From: Cyphellophora europaea CBS 101466
Taxonomy: Eukaryota > Ascomycota > Eurotiomycetes > Chaetothyriales > Cyphellophoraceae
Direction: 5' to 3'
DNA length: 64,000 bases
Assembly: GCF_000365145.1 (NCBI RefSeq)
Contig: NW_008481798.1
Location: 930,001 to 994,000, forward strand
Shown: positions 34,701 through 45,184 of the stretch, in pieces
How the letters are laid out: the number at the start of each line of letters is the position of its first letter
How positions within the stretch are numbered: position 1 is the stretch's first letter
Program-made: the position numbers and the translations under genes
The notes under the pieces: generated by a model
What the model was told of the DNA's origin: nothing
Databases searched by the model: none
Seen by the model: the letters and a program-made list of their open reading frames with translations, nothing else

Positions 34701-35674
34701 TCTTCCCAGGCAGGCCTGTCGGGCCGATCAATGTGACTGATCCGTTTCCACTCGAGTCCTGACTGAGCACTACTTAGGTGTAGGTTGGACCTCATGATTT
34801 TGATGCCCTGCTCGTTGACCCAGAGCACGAACTTGCCAGAGAGTGACCATCGAATGGTGCTGATAATGCCTTCTCCACTGTGCAAGACTTTGTCGGACCC
34901 AGAATTTGACCCAAGTCCCATAGATCCGAGCCATCCTGAGGCAGCGGCAGCAGTCCCTGTGGTCGTAGCATTCGTCTTCTGGCCAATCTGACCACCTACT
35001 GTCAGAATGAGACTTCCAGCACGGCCACCTGAGAGGTAGCTCCGATCGGACTTGTATTCGGGCGATAAAGCAACGGACTGCACGGGGCGAGCAAAGTTTC
35101 GGACTTGAACGTCCTTTGCATCCACGAGAGACTGAATGCAGACGTTGCCATCTTGCGACGAGGAGGCAATGTATATCTGGTTTGCAGGCGTTTGTGGGAC
35201 AGGAATTTGCCGAGGACTGTCCTTGCCAGTAGGCGACTGTCTCGCGGGGGATGCCTCCCTCTCTTGCTGTGCGGCCTCGGATACTAATCGCTGTGTCGCA
35301 TCGAGCTTCAACGTAGGCAGAGGCGGAGGGTATGGCGATATTGAGATAGACAGGACCGCGGCAGTGTGCGCCTGATAGCGCTTCAGGACATCGAGGGTGG
35401 GGAGAGTCAAGACGTTGACGCTACCATTGTCGGTACCGATGATGAGCTTCTCGCCGGCGACGAAGAATGAGCTCGCCGCATCGCCACCTCGATATAGCGA
35501 GCCCAAGTTCTTGGTCAGGTTTGCATACTTCAAGCGCGGCTCCTCTTCTTCCTCTTCATCATCGTTGCCATCAGACTCATTGCTGCTGGGCGACTTCGGT
35601 TCGGCGGGACCATCTTCTTGGCTGGTGGATTTTATGCCATCTTCTGGGCTTGAAGAGCCCTCCCCCACCGCCAT
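31708..35674 (-). CDS. vps41: Vacuolar protein sorting 41 (HOPS subunit)
   Basis: Two exons (35674-34458 and 34411-31708) encode 1306 residues; splicing joins AEVTT-IIRFDDCTISGVSLY. An acidic N-terminus (DDEEEEEEP) precedes a WD40/beta-propeller (DGNVCIQSL, VLHSGEGIISTIRWSLSGKFVLWV). The region LEPELRLIDIHTKEEIDSD with downstream blade sequence is typical of Vps41. A helical clathrin-repeat solenoid occupies about residues 780-1050. A RING-H2 domain starts with CASCHRPF near 1200, continues through FACGHVYHVSHLL, and closes with CAVCKDQ near the end. Vps41 links Rab7/Ypt7 membranes for vacuole and late-endosome fusion. It is divergent from the RMND1-like gene over only 165 bp. Confidence 0.93.
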
Positions 35675-35839
35675 CCGAGTTATAGGTCACTGTTGTCGCG
35701 TCATGTAGAAGACGGAGAAGGTACAGCGGAGCTCGATCACGCGCATGATATACGCCAAGCCTCCTCGGCTGCGGCGCGGAGACAAAGAACATCGACGGCA
35801 CCGCGAATCTGCAAGCTTTCCACCACCGCCTTCTAGATC
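35675..35839. promoter_or_regulatory. Compact divergent promoter, vps41 / RMND1-like
   Basis: 165 bp separate the two start codons, so both genes must share or overlap promoter elements and leaders. Confidence 0.5.
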
Positions 35840-37204
35840 ATGCAAGGCGCAGGTATTCGCCCCTTTGTGGGTCTCGGTGGTCAATTCATATGTACCCAGT
35901 GTCGCAGAGCTGGTGTCGACATCTACAGGCAACCGGGCCTGCGGCCTCTCCACGCATCCCCAATCTTTCAGCGACCGCGCCGGAGAGACTTCTTCTCGTC
36001 GAATGCTGTGCTATCCAGCCCCAAAGATGCAGATAGCCCGGCCTCAACACCCCGAGTTGAAGCTGCTCAGACGCAGAAAAGAAAAACTGCCAGACCAACC
36101 GGCGCCAAAACGTCGCTGCGGAGAGTAGCCGTTGAAGCACAGCGATCCAAAGTCGGGAAAGATGTCCACGGCGGGCCTCTCCAGGATGAATCACAAGCAC
36201 CGAAGCTGGTGACTGCCTACGCTGTTGCTGAAACTTTTGACATAGCTAAAGTGGTGGAAATACTACGATCCAAAGGCTATGAGCCGGATCCTTTGAATAC
36301 AGGCCTTCACCCGCAAGTCGTTCATATTCAGATTCCGACATCATCGATTTACCGCTCTTCGAATGTATCTGTTCAAGACCTCGCTGCTCATGAGGTCGGT
36401 GACGTTTTTATCTTCCCATCTGGTACTCTGGTTACCTGGGCACTACCTGAGGGCTTCACCTCTTACTTTGCGACCAGGACTCTTCTCCCAGCTGCTGTCA
36501 ACCCCCATCGAGAGCCTATTGAGTCGGAAGATCTCGACTATGTGGAGGACCCCAACCGCGAGATCAGCAGCATTCGTGGCGATACGATTATTCTCGGCAC
36601 CAAGCCGCATAACTCGAATGCTGTGGAGGACCCAACGTTGTCGGCACCCCAAAGTATTGATTCCGCCCTCACCAAAATCGCCTTCTCCTCTGGATTCGCA
36701 CGCTCCACCAAACTCGCCGTCCTCGAGACCAACCTCTCTACCTACCTTGCCTCGACTGCCGGCATTCCCTCGCTTCTGTCGAAAGGCTCTCGGCTTCCAC
36801 TTCGCTTTTCCAGGAGTTTCATTCTTCGCAAGACGGGCCAGCTCCTTCAGCTTCGTGCTCAGCTCAATCTCTACTCCGAGCTTACTGACTCGCTTCCGGA
36901 TCTGTTCTGGGATTCACGCCACGAGTTGAATCTCGAGAACTACTATGACCAAGTTGGACGAGCCCTCGATGTTGGCATTCGAATCAAGGTCTTGAACGAG
37001 AAGATGGACTACGCGGGCGAGATTGCGAACGTATTGCGAGAGCGGCTCAGCGAGAAGCATGGCCTCTTCCTCGAGTGGACTATCATTGTGCTGATCGCGA
37101 TCGAGGTGGGCTTCGAGGTGCTCCGGCTGTATAGAGAAGGTTTCTGGGCTGAGGTGTGGGAAAAAGGTCTAACAACAGACAAGCTGCGTGAAAGTGTGGC
37201 CTAA
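35840..37204 (+). CDS. Mitochondrial RMND1/DUF155 family protein (yeast Mrx10-like)
   Basis: Single exon, 454 residues. The N-terminus is rich in Arg and Ser with few acids (RRAGVDIYRQPGLRPLHAS, RPRRRDFFSS), as expected of a mitochondrial presequence. The DUF155 domain covers about residues 125-400, with AHEVGDVFIFPSGTLVTWAL, IILGTKP and LFWDSRHELNLENYYDQV as recognisable blocks. A single transmembrane helix (WTIIVLIAIEVGFEVL) lies near the C-terminus, matching the inner-membrane topology of human RMND1. RMND1 supports mitochondrial translation. The alternative, the cytosolic Rmd1 branch, is less likely because of the presequence. Confidence 0.88.
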   Translation: MQGAGIRPFVGLGGQFICTQCRRAGVDIYRQPGLRPLHASPIFQRPRRRDFFSSNAVLSSPKDADSPASTPRVEAAQTQKRKTARPTGAKTSLRRVAVEAQRSKVGKDVHGGPLQDESQAPKLVTAYAVAETFDIAKVVEILRSKGYEPDPLNTGLHPQVVHIQIPTSSIYRSSNVSVQDLAAHEVGDVFIFPSGTLVTWALPEGFTSYFATRTLLPAAVNPHREPIESEDLDYVEDPNREISSIRGDTIILGTKPHNSNAVEDPTLSAPQSIDSALTKIAFSSGFARSTKLAVLETNLSTYLASTAGIPSLLSKGSRLPLRFSRSFILRKTGQLLQLRAQLNLYSELTDSLPDLFWDSRHELNLENYYDQVGRALDVGIRIKVLNEKMDYAGEIANVLRERLSEKHGLFLEWTIIVLIAIEVGFEVLRLYREGFWAEVWEKGLTTDKLRESVA

Positions 37205-37735
37205 CTGTGTTAGAGCGTCGAATCTCGGATTTCGGGCCCTGTGGACACAACTTGTCGGCAATTGCTTGTTGCGAGGCCGCTGATAGAAGTCGCGACACTT
37301 ACGAATGAGACCACAGATCTTCTCTCCCCGCTTTGACCCTTGCAGAGTGATCATGACCAGATCTGCACTCTCTATCACAGCTCATCCTACCTACTTGTCC
37401 TTGTCTACTGACATTCACGTCAGCTTGTGTAACAGGAATCGCAGCCTCCGAGGGCCACTAGATGGGGCTAGTGTTGCTTTGCCGCCAAGACGTCCGGGTT
37501 GAGCTGATCGACTGAGGAAACGATAAGCGGCGAATAGACTGCCTATCCTGTGCACGAAGACACTGGTTTATAACATAGGGCGTCCAGCCGTAATGCAAGG
37601 CCGACGTGCATCGTCTCAGCTCCGCATGTCCGTGACTGCTGCGATGCACAGCACCAACCTCAAATACGACGCTCAGTCGCAACTCGCGTCCCTCGTTGGA
37701 GGCACCCCCTTTCCTCGTCTCGTCATCACCACAGG
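37205..37735. other. Intergenic; promoter of the FAD oxidase
   Basis: 531 bp. No gene recognised. It contains the 5' flank of the FAD-linked oxidase. Confidence 0.4.
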
Positions 37736-39475
37736 ATGTATCTTGAAATCCCATCTTCCATACTGTTTGTTTCCCTAGCCCTCTTCAGCCCAACATGGGC
37801 TCGCTACAGCAAGGCACCCATACCGCCGGATGAAACCGTCGAGCATGCCAAACTGCTGCTCGCATCAGATGGGTCCAGTGCCTGTGAAGTGACTGCAAGT
37901 TTGGCGCCCGTTGCGTGAATTTTTTCCCATCTGCCCTTTACTGACGAGTAGACGCCAGTGCGCGAAACTCGCTCTCGACTCCAGCATCCCCACCTTCTTC
38001 GCTCCAGACGAGAGCCGCGAGCTGTACGCCCAGCAGCAGGGGGAGCTGGTGTCGGCGTGCCGCGTGGAGCCCGGAGGCGCCGCAGATGTCTCGCACATCC
38101 TGCAGGCTGTGAAGGAGGCCGAGTGTCACTTTGCGGTGCGGTCGGGCGGCCATTCCGTCTGGACCGGAGCGAGCAGTACGGATGGAGGGATTACGGTTTC
38201 GCTGAGTCGTATCAATCATGTTGAGGTGTCTGATGATCGCAGGACGGTGAGGCTGGGCTCTGGTGGGTTGTGGGCTAGTGTGTACAAGACGCTTGAGGAT
38301 GAGGGGTTGTATGTTGTTGGCGGGCGCTCGGCGACGGTTGGTGTTGGTGGGTTGTTGCTTGGTGGTAAGTGCTTGCTTGATTCTGGGAGGGTTCTTGACA
38401 TGGGACTGACGAGTAACAAGGTGGCATGAGCTACATCTCGAAGAGATATGGGTTCGGGATGGATACGATTATTGCTTTCGAAATGGTCTTGCCGGACGGA
38501 AGCATCGCGAGAATCGACGAGTCTACTCCAGAGCTCTACTGGGCAATGAAGGGGGGCGGACTATCCAATTTCGGCATTGTCACGTCTTTCGAGGTAGAGG
38601 CCATCGAGCCTCTGAGCAAGGCGTTCTGGTTCTCCTTCTCCAGCCACGCCTGGGACCAGGTACCGGCGGTGGTGGAAGAAACTCACTCTCACTTGACGGA
38701 ACAGGAGACAGTGGACCTCGATGCCGTCTCTTTGCAGCTGTACATATACAACCAAGAGGCTGGCATGCCCTTGACCGTCATCATGCAGATCCATGGCAAC
38801 CACACCGACGCCGATACCGTCCCCCCAGCCTTTCAGTCAACCACAAGGATACCCACCTTGGCTCCCTCACAACCTCAGATGATGACCTACTACGAGACAC
38901 TCAAGATGGGCGAGGAGCTGGGGCCACCCAACGGTCTTCGCTCCCAGCACTCGGTGACGACGTTCCGGCCGTCCAAAGAGGCAGCAATGGAGATCGCAGT
39001 GATTGTGCACGACATGTTTGAAAAGGTCAAGCATATCGAAGGCCTCTACGTCAACGTCGCCATTCAACCCATTTACCGCAATATACTCATGCTCATGGCG
39101 AAGCGCGGTGGCAATTCACTTGGTCTTGAGCCGGACGAGGGTCCGATGCATCTATTATCCATTGCCGGCATCTGGGAGCGTTCTGCGGATGACGACTTCA
39201 TGTTGAGTACCGTTCAGTCAAGCATGGAGGCGGTAGAAGCAGTGACGAAGAAGCATGGCGTCTTCCATCCTTATAAATATGTCAACTATGCCGGCCGCTT
39301 CCAGGCCGGTGATGTATGGATGGGTTTTGGTAAAGAGAGGCTGAAGGAACTGAAGCGCCTGCAGCGAGAATACGATCCTGAGCAAATCTTCGTGGAAGGC
39401 GGGTTGAATGATGGATACTTTAAGCTCAATAGAAGGGAGGTGGAAGCAAAGGACACACCGAAGGATGAGCTGTAA
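37736..39475 (+). CDS. FAD-linked (BBE/PCMH-type) oxidoreductase with signal peptide and C-terminal KDEL
   Basis: Three exons (37736-37888, 37959-38364, 38421-39475) encode 537 residues. The N-terminus is a signal peptide (SSILFVSLALFSPTWA). The FAD-binding PCMH domain holds VRSGGHSVWTGASS, with the flavin-linking histidine near 116, then ATVGVGGLLLGGGMSY across intron 2. The GGGLSNFGIVTSF block follows. The C-terminus has the BBE-like YDPEQIFVEGG region. The last four residues are KDEL, an ER-retrieval signal. Intron 1 has a CTGAC branch point and joins SSACE to CAKLALDSS in frame; its donor is the least certain part of the model. Relatives oxidise alcohols, sugars or secondary metabolites with O2. 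ER retention would point to biosynthesis inside the secretory pathway; that is inference. Confidence 0.87.
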
Positions 39476-40109
39476 ACGGTACAGGACCGTGTGGTCATGC
39501 ATGCAAGAGAGAAAGCCGTTAGTCAAGTACCAATTATTTCCAATCACATGAACAAGCACCATCTCAGACCACAGTTGCCGGCAGGGCGTTCGTGGCAAGC
39601 TTTCGCCGGCAACCCTGATCCGCGAAGATGGACAGGGAATCCAGGCGGAGAAGAAGCAGCGGAGTCCCCCCTCGTGGAGCCCCCCTCCCCGTCTAATGCC
39701 ACCGCCTTCTACGCCGTGAATTTTCCCAATTCGGCCAACATCCACCGGAACTCGCACTCAAGCAACACGCCAACCGAGCACATCACCACACACTACTCAT
39801 CGGCACGGGAGAATGATGGCCTCGCTTCTCGACGCTACTGCGCTAGTCAATATGGATGCTTCCGTTGCCACGAGGGGGATGATGGATTCCCAGTTCGGCG
39901 GTATATGAACCTCGCTTCCCTCCCCAGCTTTCTCCGGTTTGTGTCGCCTGGATTCAGAAGTCGGACAGCAACAAATCCGGGGAAGATCCGTCCGGACTAA
40001 TCTTCACTCGGCCATTTGTTTCTTTTCGCAAGGGGCAGTGAGCCTCACTGACCCAACCACCCCTTGGTCTACGCAGGCCGCTGCGCTGCTCAGCACGCCA
40101 TCGACCACC
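39476..40109. other. Intergenic; promoter and leader of the sugar transporter
   Basis: 634 bp. The transporter frame is open upstream to 39,939, but the conserved N-terminus starts at the ATG at 40,110. No other gene is recognised. Confidence 0.45.
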
Positions 40110-41671
40110 ATGGCGCTCCCGCCAAAATGGTACCAATTCCTGGTGGGCGTTTTTGCGTCGCTCGGCTCGTTTCTATTCGGGTACGACCTGGGTGTGATTG
40201 CCTCTGTCGTCGCGTCTGACACCTTTGCTGCGGCCTTCTCACCCGATGCCACCCAACAGGGTCTCGTGGTGTCGATGTTCACGACGGGTGCCTTCTTCGG
40301 AGCTGCAGGCGCCGGCCCTTCCGGCGACTACCTGGGCCGCCGCTGGACCATCACGATTGGTTCTCTCATCTTCGTTCTCGGCGGTGCTCTCCAGACGGGC
40401 GGACAAAGCCTCCACTTCCTCTGGGCGGGCCGGTTCCTCGCTGGCCTCGGAGTCGGGTTTCTCGTCATGATCGTGCCGCTCTATCAAGCTGAGTTGGCTC
40501 ACCCATCGATCCGCGGTCGGATCACGGCACTGCAGCAATTCATGCTGGGACTCGGTGCACTCACGGCTGCGTGGGTCTCGTGGGCGACATATGTTCACAT
40601 CAAGACCAACTCCGGGCAATGGCGCATTCCGCTAGGCATTCAGATCATCCCCGCTCTGTTCCTGGGTGCCCTGATCTTTTTGTTTCCAGAATCGCCGCGT
40701 TGGCTGATGGACAAAGGCCACGAACAGAAGGCACTCCATGTGCTTGCTCGGCTGCACGCCCATGGGGACACCTCGGATCCCTGGGTGCGAGCCGAGTTCG
40801 ACCAGATTTCCGCATCGATCGCCCACGAGCACGCCCACGAAGCCAAATCTTACATTGAGCTCTTCCGGAGCCGGAGTAGCTTCCGCCGCTTGTTTCTCTG
40901 CTGCGCGATCCAAGCGTCAGTGCAGATGACTGGCGTTTCAGCGATCCAGTACTACTCTCCCATCATCTTCGAACGCATGGGCATCGCCACGGACGACACG
41001 CTCAAGTACCAGGGCATCAGCAGCATCATCGCTTTGGTTGCGCAGTTCTGTACTATTCTCTTTATTGACTATACCGGGCGCCGCTGGCCGCTCATTCTCG
41101 GCAACTTCTTCAACTCCATCACCTTCATCATCGCAACGATCATGCTCGCGGTGTTTCCTCCCGGCACGACTAGCAACCGCGGTGCTCAATGGGGCTTCAT
41201 TGTCGTTACGTGGATCTGGAATTTCAGCTTCTCATGTACTTGTGGCCCGCTGTCGTGGATCATTCCAGCCGAGGTGTTTGACACCAGGACGAGAAGCAAG
41301 GGTGTTTCGATTGCTACCATGACGAGCTTTGCATTCAACACCATGATTGTAAGTGGTGGCCGCTCTCGGATGCTGCTGGGTGAGGAAGCTAACGTTGATC
41401 TCAGGGACAAGTCACACCGATTGCCATGGAAAACATCGGATGGCGCTTCTACATTCTATTCGTGGTTTGCAATCTCACCAATGCCGTTTTCTTCTGGGCC
41501 TTCTTGCCGGAGACCGCCCGCCGTCCGTTGGAGGAGATGAATTACCTGTTCGAGCACGCTCCATGGGTGGTCATTGGTGTGTCAAAGGAGAGCTACATGG
41601 AAGGTGACATCGAGCGGAGGCTCGAGCAGGTGGTAGAGGAGAAATCCGCGGCAGTGTCTCACGTGGGATGA
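40110..41671 (+). CDS. MFS sugar transporter
   Basis: Two exons (40110-41348 and 41405-41671) encode 501 residues with twelve predicted membrane helices. Sugar-porter signatures: LGSFLFGYDLGVIASV in helix 1, GDYLGRRW in the first loop, GRFLAGLGVGFLVMIVPLYQ in helix 4, PESPRWLMDKG after helix 6, QMTGVSAIQYYSP in helix 7, DYTGRRWPL, PAEVF after helix 10, and PETARRPLEEM after helix 12. It should sit in the plasma membrane and import hexoses, pentoses or small oligosaccharides with protons. The next gene is a GH51 arabinofuranosidase on the same strand, which makes a plant-cell-wall sugar plausible. Substrate is not determinable from sequence alone. Confidence 0.93.
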
Positions 41672-42825
41672 GTGCGATGTGAGTAATGATCAGGACACCG
41701 TGACTGGGGACCAACTCGGTGTTCAAAGTGCCAGTAGAATGTGAGTAGTTCGAATTACAGACCCGTCCAGTCCATACTGCCATACTGGAGGCCAGGTGCA
41801 GTCAGTTGGTCATGAACCGTGCGCAACAACTTCAAGCTTGGCGGCATCGACGCCTTTTGTGCACCTTGCCAATCACCTAAAGCTATCCTTCCTTTCTCAC
41901 CACAAGGAACCAGTCACTTCCCGACTCCTGTCCCCGTTTTGCTCCTGACCAACGTCTAGACGCACCGCCGCGCTTAGCAACGGCGGCAGGTGATGCTTAC
42001 CGAGTCTTTCGGCTTTCCAAATGATGCGTCCTGAAGTTCCACCGCAGTTCAACGCACAGCTCCGGCTTGTATGCCGATACGCAATGATGTTGAAACCCCA
42101 GTACGGGCTCCGCAGCAGCAGCATCAGCAGCGGCTACGAGAATGTCACCTGGATCCCCTCAATGCCACGCTACTGATCTCCGAGCGCGGCGGGGGCGTGG
42201 GTGGATATCTCTTGCTCCAAAGCCTCCCCAATGCTGTGCAACTCCGGTGGATGGGGTGTCAGACGTCGTGCTGTGTCAGTTGTGGCTCGCAGTGGCACGA
42301 GCAGAAGATGGAAATCTCAACGTGACTCGCCCGGTGACAGCAGGTAGGTCAAATCGTGGGATAACCACTCGCTCCTTCCGGCAGTGCTCTCTCTTTGGGC
42401 AGAAGCGAAGGCGCGGGGTTTGTGCCTAAGAAGGTCGGCGAGATACCCCTCCCAACGCATCCCATCTCCATCAGGCATACCGACCCCAATCTGGCAAAAC
42501 CGCCTTTATAGCACATACTTCCAGCATATTACAGCAGCATTTCTTAAAGCACAGCTCTTAGCAATCTGTTGGCTTGTCGACTTCTACAGACCGTCGGCCA
42601 CGCTCCAAGGAAACCACTACCCGCTACTTAACCATTTAGCCGGCACCTCAGCAAGTTTCCGGCGACGATTTACAACAGAACTGCAGTCTAGTGTCATACA
42701 CGTACAAATATCCTAGGACCTTGGAACTTAGCTCCTTCGTCACTCGTTGTTTTATCCATACTCCTACATATTTGTGGCTTGCTCCGCCAGCATCGTTCCC
42801 TCACTAAGCGAAGCACTCCGCAGTC
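41672..42825. other. Intergenic; promoter of the GH51 gene
   Basis: 1.15 kb with no supported gene. The proximal part holds the putative XlnR-type site listed separately. Confidence 0.45.
42635..42641 (-). promoter_or_regulatory. Candidate XlnR/Xyr1-type site (GGCTAAA on minus strand)
   Basis: TTTAGCC on the plus strand is the reverse of GGCTAAA, the core bound by the (hemi)cellulase activator XlnR. It lies about 185 bp before the GH51 start. A 7-mer can occur by chance in 1 kb, so confidence is low. Confidence 0.25.
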
Positions 42826-44452
42826 ATGACGACCTACACCCACGCATCGTCTCCGTCCATCGACGTCTTCCCCAATCATAGACTCAACCCCATCAACCGA
42901 AACATCTACGCTGGCTTCACCGAGCATATGGGACGATGTATCTACGGTGGCATCTATGACCCCGAGAACCCTAACAATGAACTCGTCGATGAGAATGGCT
43001 TCCGGAAGGATGTCATTGACGCTCTCAAGCCTCTCAACATACCAGTCTTCCGCTATCCAGGCAAGTGATGGGACCGATGAAGTACAGGAGAAACGAGCTG
43101 ACGATGTCTAGGCGGCAATTTCTGCGCAACATATCACTGGGAAGATGGTGTTGGCCCGCGGGACAAACGTCCGGCCTTCCCTGAGCTAGCTTGGGGAACT
43201 GTCGAGACCAACCAATTCGGTACAGATGAATTCATGAAGTGGTGCAAGATTGTTGGCGCAGAGCCATACCTCTGCCTCAACTTCGGTACAGGTACTCTGG
43301 ACGAAGCTTTGCACTGGCTCGACTACTGCAACGGAACCAAGAACACGAAGTATGCCAACCTACGGAGAGCGAACGGCCACCCTGAGCCTTACAACGTCAA
43401 GTATTGGGCTCTTGGAAACGAGATGTGGGGTGATTGGCAGATCGAGCAGCTAACTGCAGCGGCTTATGCGGAGAAAGCGCATCGTATGTTGTTCTCTTGG
43501 ATCATAACATCAGAGGCTAACCTGAACAGAATGGGCCAAAGCTCTCAAACTCCTCGACCCTAGCATCCAGCTCATTCTATGTGGTGCCGAAGGTGCCAAT
43601 TCCTGGGACTATACCGTACTCAAGCACTGCATCCGGGCGACCAAGAAAGATGACCTCGGCGAGGAGCGCAAACCATTAATCGATATGCACTCCATTCACT
43701 TGTACACCGCATCATATGACCACTATGAGAATGTCACCGCGCCTCTCGCCGCCGAGCGCAACATTGAAGTTGCCTCTGCCTTCATTGATACCGCCTACTA
43801 TGAGGCCCAAATTCCAGCCAGTCAGCCACGTCCTTTAATTTGCTTCGACGAGTGGAACGTGTGGATGCCTGCCCGTGCTGTCGGCTCTTCTGGCGCGGAA
43901 GAGGATTACACATTGTCAGATGCTCTTGCTGTGGGCGTATGGCTGAACATCTTCGTCCGCAAGTCAGCCGATGTCGCAATGGCCAACATTGCCCAGTCCG
44001 TCAACGTGCTAAGTCCACTTATGACCAAAAAGGATGGCAGTGGTATTGTCAAGCAGACAACTTGGGGCCCATATGAGCTGTTCTGCAAGTATATGAAGGG
44101 TCATCTCATCGCCGTTCAACTCGCATGTGATGATTACAAGGGTAAGACATTCAAAGACTACACTCGCGTTACCAGAAAGACGCCTTACCTCGACGTCTCG
44201 GCCACGTACGATGATACTGAGGGCATGGTCAACCTCTGTGTGGTGAACATGCATAAGGAGGACGACTATGACACGAAGCTGGGTGGCGTGAGTGGCAAGG
44301 TGCAGGTCTTTGAGGTCAACGGCGAGGCGATTGACGTTACCAACATGAAGGGCGAGCAAAAGGTGGACATTCAGGAGAAGGAAGCCGAGGTGAAGGAGGG
44401 CCGATATGTGTTCCCAAAGCACAGTGTGACGTTGCTGAGATGGAAGGCGTGA
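42826..44452 (+). CDS. GH51 alpha-L-arabinofuranosidase (intracellular type)
   Basis: Three exons (42826-43060, 43112-43483, 43530-44452) encode 509 residues. No signal peptide is present. The first intron starts GCAAGT and ends TAG: a GC-AG intron, needed to restore the conserved RYPGGNF. The second intron joins EKAHQ to WAKALKLLD. The acid/base glutamate is E182 in ALGNEMWG, and the nucleophile is E310 in CFDEWNVW. The enzyme cleaves terminal alpha-L-arabinofuranosyl groups from arabinan or arabinoxylan fragments. The lack of a secretion signal suggests it acts on imported oligosaccharides, consistent with the transporter next door. Length and motif spacing fit bacterial-type intracellular GH51 enzymes found in fungi. 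Confidence 0.93.
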
Positions 44453-45184
44453 GCACGGACCTGTCGGCAAGCGGTCTGGCCGAGCTGGGGAGGAATAGAT
44501 GAATGAGTCGCATTGGCCGACGACGCGGCGTGCTTGAGCTTGACACCCTATATCTATCTTTCGGCTTGTCTTGGATAGAGTAATTAGGACCTTCGTTTGA
44601 CTTGGCTATACTGACCCTCTCTGACATGCATTCCGGACGACGCAAGCACCGCCAGTGAAACGCCGCACATCGTCGCGAAGTTTGAACTCAAGCGGATGGT
44701 GTGTGCATCTATATCACCATATCCACGCCCCGAGTCCCTAGGTGTGTCAAAGTTCTGGCACGTGGGCTGGCTGTGATGAGGTTTTTATTCACTCAGCTCA
44801 GCTCCTCCCCGCGTCATTCGATGGGAGAATGTCCGTAGGCCTCGTACGGGGAAGGGTTATTGTGGTGTCACAAGTAGGTAGGTAGGTAGGTACGTAGGTC
44901 AGAAAGAAAAGTCTCTGTTTCTGTTTCTAATCCGTTGCGTTGCGTTTCGTTGCGTTTCGTCTTCTTGAGTCTAGACTCTAGGAAGCGCTCGGTCGCCGTC
45001 ATGAATCGCCTCGCCTCGCCATTTTAATTGTACAGTACAGCTTGCTTCCAGTCCGTGGATGCCTCGTGGCACCGTGCTTCGCCCGTTGCGCGCCTCCGCC
45101 TGAACGCCATGCTTCAACATCATAATCATCTCGTCACAGGATCGCTCGCTCCAGGACCGTATCAATGCATGAGACCAGAAACAC
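44453..45184. other. Convergent intergenic region with short repeats
   Basis: 732 bp between the GH51 gene and the RBR gene. It contains an AGGT tetramer run at 44,873-44,899 and GTTGC/GTTTC pentamers at about 44,936-44,963. No gene is recognised. Confidence 0.5.
44873..44899. repeat. (AGGT)n tetranucleotide run
   Basis: Six near-perfect AGGT/TAGG tetramers, with one interrupted by ACGT. It is the reverse complement of the motif that makes up the larger 9.1-kb CTAC array. Confidence 0.8.
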
